Shown in pieces: positions 7,348-12,754 of a stretch of 12,754 nucleotides of DNA. The position numbers and the translations under genes were made by a program. The notes beneath the pieces are model-generated. The model made no database searches. It saw nothing but the letters and a program-made list of their open reading frames with translations, and had not been told where the DNA came from. Source of the stretch: Actinocrinis sp046724665 (GTDB lineage Bacteria > Actinomycetota > Actinomycetes > Streptomycetales > Catenulisporaceae). Each line of letters opens with the position of its first letter. The first letter of the stretch is position 1. The DNA is taken from the NCBI GenBank assembly GCA_046724665.1, contig JBKOWZ010000294.1, positions 1-12,754 of the forward strand, in the 5' to 3' direction.

Positions 7348-8021
7348 CGAATTCCTCCTTGCCGCGGTCCGGTAGCGGAACGCACGGCGGTGTTTCACGG
7401 ACTACTGAGGGCACGCGGCGTCCCGGTCCGGCCGGCCCCGAGAGCGCCACGTGCAGCCCAACGAGGCCCCGTCGTGCCGAGGCACGGATCCGGTGTGTTG
7501 ATCCTTCTTTTCGGCGAACCTACGATCAGCCGAATATCGGCTGGTTGGAGGTCCAAACAGCCTGATTCGGACCGATCCGGCTGGTCGAGGGGTGCTCGCA
7601 GGCTGACTTGCTCGCTCGCTGCCATGCACGGACGGCGTGATGCGACACGGCGTGAGGACCCGGTTCCACTTCGTCGAAATGGGCGAAGAAGCGGAATGCG
7701 GTATCGAAGAATTGTTCGATTAATTCAAGGGGATCACGCCCGATCACGGCCACTGACGAGCGCAAGTGATGCAATGGCGGCATACGCCGACGCGAACCTG
7801 ACATAGCGCCAGAGCGCGTATCCGGGTGGCCGACTGCTTCAAGCGAGATTCGGCGCGTCGCGAGTCGTCCAGGGCAAAAACCGGCTAGCGTAGGTCACCA
7901 AGAAGAGAAACACTCGAATGAGTGACTCCTCGGCGGCGTCCACGCGGGTCCGACCCGGCGTGAGCTCGGCTGTCGGGGAGTGAACTGACGATGGCAGCGT
8001 GGTCTGGAAAGGAGGCGTGCG
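7348..8021. promoter_or_regulatory. Long palindrome-rich intergenic region, chpE-like gene / sepF-like gene
   Basis: This divergent spacer of about 670 bp should hold the promoters of both the short chaplin (-) and the SepF-like gene (+). Its middle is clearly richer in A/T than the genes around it. Perfect inverted repeats are CGTGCC-GA-GGCACG (7473-7486), CAGCCGA-ATA-TCGGCTG (7527-7543), TTGGA-GG-TCCAA (7545-7556), ATCGAA-6 bases-TTCGAT (7703-7720) and CACTC-GAAT-GAGTG (7911-7924). GATCACG occurs twice at 7732-7738 and 7742-7748. These look like regulator sites. No promoter hexamers could be assigned with confidence. A 92-codon minus-strand frame (7526-7804) is present but is not supported as a gene. 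Confidence 0.5.
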
Positions 8022-8390
8022 ATGGTTTCGAGCCGCAGGGCGACCGCCCCGCATTTGGTGCCGGTCGACGACGGCGAGCGGTGGTACGGCGAGGAGCCCG
8101 CCGCGCAGGCCGGCTACCGGATCGCCACCGTCCGCCCGCAGAGCTTCACCGACGCCAAGGTGATCGGCGAGTTCTTTCGCGACGGCATCCCGGTCATCAT
8201 GAATCTCGCCGACCTGGAGGAGGCCGACGCGAAGCGGATCGTCGACTTCGCCTCCGGCCTGATCTTCTCGCTGCGCGGTGGGATAGAGCGGGTCGCCTCG
8301 CGCGTCTTCCTGCTTTCGCCGCAGGGCACCGAGCTGATGGACGGCGCGCAGAGCCCGTCCGCCGATCCCGGGTTCTTCAACCAGGACTGA
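8022..8390 (+). CDS. SepF-like cell division protein
   Basis: This 122-residue protein has AAAGGAGG (8008-8015) six bases before the ATG. Residues 33-107 form a SepF (DUF552) domain: RIATVRPQSFTDAKVIGEFF, DGIPVIMNL, KRIVDFASGLIFSLRGGIER, then VFLLSPQGTELM. SepF dimers tie FtsZ filaments to the membrane. Canonical SepF starts with an amphipathic membrane-binding helix and a longer linker. Here the N-terminus (MVSSRRATAPHLVPVDDGE) does not look like one, and no dcw genes are nearby. It is therefore better read as a SepF paralogue, comparable to the SepF-like proteins SflA and SflB of Streptomyces, which affect FtsZ and DivIVA placement. Which of these it corresponds to cannot be told. Its neighbours are chaplin genes, consistent with a role in sporulating hyphae. 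Confidence 0.92.
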   Translation: MVSSRRATAPHLVPVDDGERWYGEEPAAQAGYRIATVRPQSFTDAKVIGEFFRDGIPVIMNLADLEEADAKRIVDFASGLIFSLRGGIERVASRVFLLSPQGTELMDGAQSPSADPGFFNQD

Positions 8391-8394
8391 CCGA

Positions 8395-8438
8395 CGTCGG
8401 CCGTCGTACGCGAGCAAGTTCGTGTACGACGGCCGACG
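8395..8438. terminator. Perfect 15-bp hairpin between the sepF-like gene and the toxin operon
   Basis: CGTCGGCCGTCGTAC (8395-8409) and its exact reverse complement (8424-8438) flank a 14-base loop, four bases after the sepF-like stop and 20 bases before the last stop of the opposing operon. There is no U-tract. It most likely ends transcription from both sides. Confidence 0.85.
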
Positions 8439-8457
8439 CGTGTCTGTGGTGGCCTGG

Positions 8458-8808
8458 TCAGGCCTGCCTGGAGCGCCGCCTGGCCCGAGCGAAGGCCAGT
8501 TCGTCGCGCAGCTGCTCTAGGGCATCGAGCAGCTGATCCCGGGTCATGTCTGTCTGGTCCTCGGTAACGTTGTTGACGATCGTTACGCTGTCGCCCCGGA
8601 CGGTGAGCGTGCACGAGTTACCGCTGACCTTCCATGCGTTGTCGTCGCGCACGTACAGGCGGGCGAGCACCTTGTACAGGTGCGGTCCCTCTACTCGCAG
8701 GTCGGTCTCCAGCAGCGCGGCCAATGCACGGTACTGCTCGGGGGCGCTCACCGAGACGGTGCCCCGCTCGTTCACGCTGATCTCGATGTCGATGCCTCCG
8801 AGCGTCAT
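8458..8808 (-). CDS. Putative immunity protein for the EndoU toxin
   Basis: I do not recognise this 116-residue protein from its own sequence. It is soluble-looking: no signal peptide or membrane helix. It has alternating beta-like segments (IDIEISVNERGTVSVSA, then WKVSGNSCTLTVRGDSVTIV) and a charged C-terminal helix (about 88-113) rich in Leu, Glu and Arg. Its ATG overlaps the stop of the EndoU gene by four bases (ATGA, 8805-8808), so it is translationally coupled to it, and it is the last gene of the operon. Known polymorphic toxins are almost always followed directly by their immunity gene. The likely job, inferred from position only, is to bind and block the upstream ribonuclease in the producing cell. 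Confidence 0.7.
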   Translation of the reverse strand: MTLGGIDIEISVNERGTVSVSAPEQYRALAALLETDLRVEGPHLYKVLARLYVRDDNAWKVSGNSCTLTVRGDSVTIVNNVTEDQTDMTRDQLLDALEQLRDELAFARARRRSRQA

Positions 8809-9605
8809 AGCAGGAACCTACCCTGCCAAACCGGGAACGCCGTCCTGATGTCGTCTTCCGTCGCGTCCGCGACAGTGGTACCCGGTCCTACGTACCCCTG
8901 GATGGTCATGCCGTCGCTGGTCGTCCCCTCCCACAGCCTCGGGTTGCTCGGCGACGGCGAAGTCCGGTTGTCGAACGCCTCACGCACGGCGTCGCGCACG
9001 TCTTCCTTGCTGTACGAGTCCGGGAAGAAGGAGCTGTTCTTGGTCGCCTCGGTGCCGTCCGGAGCTGTCCCGGTCCAGTCGGCCTCGTAGACGCCGTGCT
9101 GATCCACCGGCGACTTGGTGGCGTCATCGACCTTGAAATCGCCCTCGTCCACGCCGCCTTCACGATGGTGGTAGCCCACAGGGTTCCCGTGAGCGTTGAA
9201 CTCGCCTTCGAAGACATGGCGCTCGAGGTCGGGAGAAAACGGATGCTCGCCACCCTCGCCCGCGGTATCCGTATCCGTGCCTTGCGTATCCGCGCCCTCG
9301 GCAGCTGAGGTATCCACGTCTTCGGTGTCCACGTTGGCCGCTTCAGCGACCTCCGGTACCTCCTCGCCCGCCTGCTCATCGACTTCTGTGCCTTCTGGCA
9401 GCGGCGGTGCGGTCTCCTCGTCGTTGGATTCTTGTTCCCCCTGCTGGTTCTGTTCCTCCTGCTCGTTCTGCTGGGAGACCTCCTCACCACCTTCTTCTTC
9501 CGTCGGCTCGGCGGGTGGCGGCGCCTCATCCTCCTGTTTGGTGGCGTTATCTGTACTGGAATCACTCGACTCGCTGGTCGGCGGCTTGTCGTCCTGCTCG
9601 CTCAA
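8805..9605 (-). CDS. EndoU-domain ribonuclease toxin with acidic disordered N-terminus
   Basis: The product is 266 residues with a TTG start at 9605. That TTG overlaps the ATPase stop (TTGA) and has GGAGGG eight bases upstream. A GTG at 9656 in the same frame lacks a ribosome site. Residues 1-120 are low-complexity, extremely rich in Glu, Asp, Gln, Thr and Pro, and probably disordered. Residues 129-263 match the bacterial EndoU fold: HVFEGEFN, GNPVGYHHR, HGVYEADW, KNSSFFPDSYSKEDV, LWEGTTSDGMTIQGY and ITAFP-like RTAFPVW. EndoU enzymes cut RNA, and several are toxin tips of polymorphic toxins (for example CdiA effectors that cleave tRNA). Candidate catalytic residues are His130, His146/His147 and Lys189. 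There is no signal peptide, membrane helix, WXG100/LXG or PAAR domain, so delivery must rely on partners such as the upstream ATPase. Confidence 0.85.
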   Translation of the reverse strand: MSEQDDKPPTSESSDSSTDNATKQEDEAPPPAEPTEEEGGEEVSQQNEQEEQNQQGEQESNDEETAPPLPEGTEVDEQAGEEVPEVAEAANVDTEDVDTSAAEGADTQGTDTDTAGEGGEHPFSPDLERHVFEGEFNAHGNPVGYHHREGGVDEGDFKVDDATKSPVDQHGVYEADWTGTAPDGTEATKNSSFFPDSYSKEDVRDAVREAFDNRTSPSPSNPRLWEGTTSDGMTIQGYVGPGTTVADATEDDIRTAFPVWQGRFLL

Positions 9606-12439
9606 CTGCTCTGCCCTCCAGCCTCCATACGCGCCGTACGGAACCGTGCGACCCACGGGAGCACGCCGCGCCGGTACGCACCACGCCCGATGTGTACCAA
9701 CACGCAGGCTTCGTAGTCGGCCTGTGCCAGCGCCTCCGCCGCATCGTCGGCGCTGCTAAGGGCAGCATCCGCTGCGTCTGCGGCCGTGTGCAGCGGGACT
9801 CTGTCCGCGACGGTGCGTACCCACGCCGTCATCTGTTTCCACCACTCACGCTGTGCCGCGGCTGTCTTCGGATACGCCTTAACGCGCACCTTGAACTCGG
9901 CGACGTGCTCCGGTTGCATCGCCGTCGCCGCACGCGACCGGAACGCGCACCGGTGCTGACAGCCGACGCACTCGGCGAACGGTGCGATGGCCTCGTCGAT
10001 CTCCGGTGTCGCGGCCGCGAGCGAGCGGAACCGCTGCGCCAGTTCGGCATCCGTGGCCAGCGGCGCGCGGGCGAGCCCGGCGGCCTTGGCCGCGTCGGCG
10101 CGTACGTCCGGAACCTGGATCAGCGCCGGGCGATCGAGGCCGTCGTAGTGCGCGAACGCCGTGAACGGCGGCAGGCTCGCGGCGTAACGCTCCTGGTCCG
10201 CCGAGAACGTCATCGCCGAGCCGAGCACCCTGCGGTCCTCCTCGGCCGGCAGCCGGTGCATGAGCTTCAGGTTCGTATTCTTATATGCGTCTTCCACGAG
10301 TTTGCCGGGCACCTGCTCGACGATCACCAGCGCCTCGCCATACTTGCGGTTCTGCGCGAGCGTGTCGGCGAACGCCTGCGCGGCGCGGGCCTGCGCGTTG
10401 CCTTCCTTCGCGTCGCCGCTCTGCGCGGTCGGTCGGCCGAGCAGCCGGTGCGCCTCCTCGATCACGGTCACGTGCGCCAGCGCGCCGCTCTCCGCCCGCC
10501 CGGCCTTGTAGTACTCAGTCATCGTCTGGAGGACCAGCGCCGTCATGAGCGACTGCTCCTTCTCGTTGTCGCCGACGTCGGCCAGTTCGAGCACGACCGG
10601 CCGCCCGAGCAGGTTCGCCATCGGGTACGACACGCGGCAGTCCAGTGTGCTCGCGCACGCACCCTCGGCCAGCGACTCCGCGCGCAGCTGCGAGGCGGCC
10701 ACGATGTTCGAGCGCACCTCGCCGGAGTAGTCGAGCCGTTCGGTCTGCGTCCGCATCTCGGCGACGAAGTCGGCAAGCGTCGGCCAGGCGTCACGGTGCT
10801 CGGGACGCGCGCGGTCGGTGTAGACCAGGCCGCGCTTCGCGTAGGTGGCGCGCAGCGCGCGGTTGTAGATCGTGGGCAGCGGGTCCCAGAGCCCGAATGC
10901 CGCATCGAAGCAGGCGAGCAGGCCCGCGATGTGGCTGCCGATCCGGACGCCTACCGGTACCTCGAATGGGTTAAGGCGCAGCGGGGCGACGTCCTCGTTG
11001 CCGACGGTCAGCACGAGCAGTTCTTCGAACCCGGGCCGCGTCGCGAGCCAGCGGTAGTCGTCCAGCGTGGTGTTGGCCGGCTCGATCACCAGGAACGGGA
11101 TCCGGTGGTCGCGCCACAGCTGCTCGCACAGCGCGAGCGTGCTGTTGGTCTTCCCAGAGCCGGTCGTGCCGGCGAACAACGCGTGCCGGGTCAGGTCGGG
11201 CAGTGCGATGCCGAGCGGCGCGCTCTGGCGGCCGCCGACGAGTTGGCGGCCGAGCGTGAGCTGCGGTCCGGTCGGGCGGTAGAAGATCTCCAGCGGCAGG
11301 CTTGGCCGCAGTACCGGGAAGCCCGGCATGTAGCCGTGAATCGCCAGCGGAAGCCTGAGGGCGGCGCTCGCTTCCCGTGGATCGACCAACTCCGCCAGCA
11401 GTCGCACCCCTGAGGACGGCCGCTCAGGTAGGTCGGCGGCGTACCGTGCGTCCCAGTGCGCGAGGTCGAGTGTGCTCAGATTGCGCTTTGCCACCTCCAG
11501 TTCCGCTTCCGTCGGACGGACGACAACGTGTGCCGGACCGTGGAACGTGGTGGTGAGTACGGCATCGTCCTTAGCGCGTTCGGGTGGCGAGATCGTCGCG
11601 GCGGCCAGTTCGGCGAGCGCGTCGCTCAGTGGCGCGGGGGAGGCCAGCGTGATCCGCATGCGGAAGGCGCGACCGGAGTAGCGTCGTGCGGCGTCCATGT
11701 ACAGACGAGCCGCGTCGGTGGCGAAGGCGTCGGGCGCGAGCCTGTTGCGGCCGCCGTAGATGCCTTCGGGCGTCTCGCCGGGGATGGCCAGGCGCCCGTA
11801 CTGCGTGGCGATCTCGTTAAGCCAACCGCTGATGTCGGTGCCGACCCGATACGGCTCCAGGCCCACGCTGAGCATGACCGGATAGGGCTGCGCGGCCATG
11901 GCCTGCCACAGCGGCTCCCAGGGTGGCGCCGCTGCGGTAAACGGTTGTACGGCGGTGTAATACCGCACGCCCGCATCCGGGCGGTTGGGCGGGGCAGCGC
12001 GGATGCGTTTGCGTATCTCGGCTAGACCGTTCAGGTCGGGGGTGAACGGATTGAGCCAGCGCGCCACGTCGGCGGTGTCAGTCACCTCGGTGGCGCGTAC
12101 GTGCCGCGGTAGGTCGGCCAGCCGCGTGCGCAGGTTGAGCGCTGCGGCCCGCGCCTCGTGCTCGCTGCCTGCGAGTACGCGTCCGAGGATCGCGCACGCC
12201 AGCCGCCGTACGCTCGGTTCGGTGCGATAACGCAGCTCGATGCGTGCGGCGTGCTCCGTGTCCCACTGCCCGGCCAGCCACGCGGTCTCGGCCGCCACCG
12301 CCTTCGTCCGGCGCTCCGGCTCGGGCAGCGCGGAGTACTCCTGCGCCTCGGTCAGGTCCGCCGCAGCATCGATCTGCACCGCGACCCACGCCCAGACCGC
12401 GCGGCCGTCCGACGCGATCAGTACGCCGTCAGCAGCCAC
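9602..12439 (-). CDS. HerA/VirB4-like (DUF87-type) pumping ATPase
   Basis: The product is 945 residues from a GTG at 12439, with GAGG nine bases upstream. The RecA-like motor carries Walker A GTTGSGKT (424-431), a strand with LVIEPANTTLDDYRWL (450-465), the LRLNPFEVP segment (487-495), and Walker B HVTVIEEAH (656-664) with two Glu. NRKYGEALVIVEQVPGKL (697-714), KNTNLKLMHRL (720-730) and the following EEDR are also typical of this HerA-like family. The first 380 residues are not recognised and probably hold the N-terminal beta-barrel and a substrate-specific part. After the motor comes C-x2-C-x3-C (824, 827, 831), a possible metal site. Relatives move DNA or protein as hexamers. The gene overlaps the toxin start by four bases, which suggests a role in toxin loading or export. 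An anti-phage or DNA-translocating role is an alternative. Confidence 0.88.
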   Translation of the reverse strand: MAADGVLIASDGRAVWAWVAVQIDAAADLTEAQEYSALPEPERRTKAVAAETAWLAGQWDTEHAARIELRYRTEPSVRRLACAILGRVLAGSEHEARAAALNLRTRLADLPRHVRATEVTDTADVARWLNPFTPDLNGLAEIRKRIRAAPPNRPDAGVRYYTAVQPFTAAAPPWEPLWQAMAAQPYPVMLSVGLEPYRVGTDISGWLNEIATQYGRLAIPGETPEGIYGGRNRLAPDAFATDAARLYMDAARRYSGRAFRMRITLASPAPLSDALAELAAATISPPERAKDDAVLTTTFHGPAHVVVRPTEAELEVAKRNLSTLDLAHWDARYAADLPERPSSGVRLLAELVDPREASAALRLPLAIHGYMPGFPVLRPSLPLEIFYRPTGPQLTLGRQLVGGRQSAPLGIALPDLTRHALFAGTTGSGKTNSTLALCEQLWRDHRIPFLVIEPANTTLDDYRWLATRPGFEELLVLTVGNEDVAPLRLNPFEVPVGVRIGSHIAGLLACFDAAFGLWDPLPTIYNRALRATYAKRGLVYTDRARPEHRDAWPTLADFVAEMRTQTERLDYSGEVRSNIVAASQLRAESLAEGACASTLDCRVSYPMANLLGRPVVLELADVGDNEKEQSLMTALVLQTMTEYYKAGRAESGALAHVTVIEEAHRLLGRPTAQSGDAKEGNAQARAAQAFADTLAQNRKYGEALVIVEQVPGKLVEDAYKNTNLKLMHRLPAEEDRRVLGSAMTFSADQERYAASLPPFTAFAHYDGLDRPALIQVPDVRADAAKAAGLARAPLATDAELAQRFRSLAAATPEIDEAIAPFAECVGCQHRCAFRSRAATAMQPEHVAEFKVRVKAYPKTAAAQREWWKQMTAWVRTVADRVPLHTAADAADAALSSADDAAEALAQADYEACVLVHIGRGAYRRGVLPWVARFRTARMEAGGQSS
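9614..9619 (-). promoter_or_regulatory. Shine-Dalgarno that fixes the TTG start of the EndoU gene
   Basis: On the minus strand GGAGGG (9619-9614) lies eight bases before TTG (9605-9603), inside the end of the ATPase gene. It favours this start over the upstream GTG at 9656 and implies termination-reinitiation coupling. Confidence 0.7.
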
Positions 12440-12460
12440 GTGCGCGTACCTCGCCTATGC

Positions 12461-12754
12461 CTAGCTCTGGTCCGTTGACGACGGCTGGATCCGCTGTGTC
12501 GGCGCCTCGGCCGCCGTTTCCGTCTCCGTATTCGTCTCGATCTGCGTCTTGTCCTGGATCTCAGCCGGCTGTGAGGCCGTGGGGATGACCGTCGTCGGCT
12601 GCTCGGCCGACGACGTAACCGGTGGCTGGGGCGCCAGGGTCTGCGTCACCGCAGGCTGCTGATAAGGCTGCGGCTGCGACGGGAACTGCTGCTGCGGCTG
12701 GGGAATCGGTGGCTGGGGCTGCGGCATGGGCGGCCGCGCCATGTGAGGCTGCTG
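12461..12754 (-). CDS. Pro/Gln-rich protein, C-terminal part only
   Basis: The frame is open to the window edge, so the N-terminus is missing; an internal Met at 12742 need not be the start because four more in-frame codons precede it. The visible 97 residues are low-complexity. The first half is dominated by Pro and Gln (MPQPQPPIPQPQ type), then a Ser/Thr/Glu-rich stretch, with no domain, Cys or hydrophobic helix. Such tails are frequent at the C-terminus of large actinobacterial membrane or secretion proteins, but the identity cannot be given from this tail. It lies 21 bp upstream of the ATPase gene on the same strand, so it is probably in the same operon and may be part of the same machinery. 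Confidence 0.75.
   Translation of the reverse strand, partial: QQPHMARPPMPQPQPPIPQPQQQFPSQPQPYQQPAVTQTLAPQPPVTSSAEQPTTVIPTASQPAEIQDKTQIETNTETETAAEAPTQRIQPSSTDQS

Noticed and set aside
7526..7804. A 92-codon minus-strand frame in the chaplin/sepF-like spacer
   Set aside because: It has no ribosome site and no recognised domain, and runs through the palindromes of a control region. A part (DPLELIEQFFDTAFRFF) looks protein-like, so it should be revisited if it proves conserved.
9407..11413. A 668-codon + strand open frame opposite the ATPase
   Set aside because: It has shadow composition, no recognisable domain, and spans the junction of two well-supported minus-strand genes.

Overview
The window comes from a high-GC, mycelial, sporulating actinomycete, most likely Streptomyces or a near relative. 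The evidence is two chaplin genes, a SepF-like gene, a divergent lhr/DUF3046 pair, and the G/C-biased codon use. Chaplins are known only from aerial-hypha-forming actinomycetes. No species-level assignment is possible from the sequence alone.

Layout. Bases 1-100 are an extreme G/C tract that may be a contig edge. Positions 162-692 (+) encode a DUF6504-like protein whose middle is expanded by ten 15-bp tandem repeats. Positions 925-5937 (-) encode the large superfamily 2 helicase Lhr. It is divergent from the small DUF3046 gene at 5991-6176 (+), which in many actinobacteria sits beside recA. Here the + strand after DUF3046 ends in a strong hairpin and is followed by a chaplin island rather than recA. 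The island holds a secreted protein with three chaplin domains and a Pro/Cys-rich tail (6254-6982, -) and a short cysteine-less ChpE-type chaplin (7114-7347, -). A gene-poor, palindrome-rich stretch of about 670 bp (7348-8021) follows, then a SepF-like gene (8022-8390, +). Aerial-surface proteins and a division-associated factor are therefore neighbours here.

The right third is one minus-strand operon, transcribed from the window edge leftward. It runs from a Pro/Gln-rich protein, cut off at 12754, to a 945-residue HerA/VirB4-like ATPase (9602-12439). Next comes a 266-residue protein with an acidic disordered N-terminus and a C-terminal bacterial EndoU ribonuclease domain (8805-9605). A 116-residue putative immunity protein (8458-8808) closes the operon. 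The last three genes are joined by 4-base stop/start overlaps, provided the toxin starts at a TTG preceded by a strong Shine-Dalgarno sequence. This looks like an RNase toxin and immunity module tied to a dedicated pumping ATPase. It is the best candidate in the window for a poorly described system.

Convergent genes are separated by long perfect or near-perfect hairpins without U-tracts (6197-6231, 8395-8438). Another hairpin lies after the chpE-like gene (7052-7084). No tRNA, rRNA, CRISPR array, transposase or integrase was seen.
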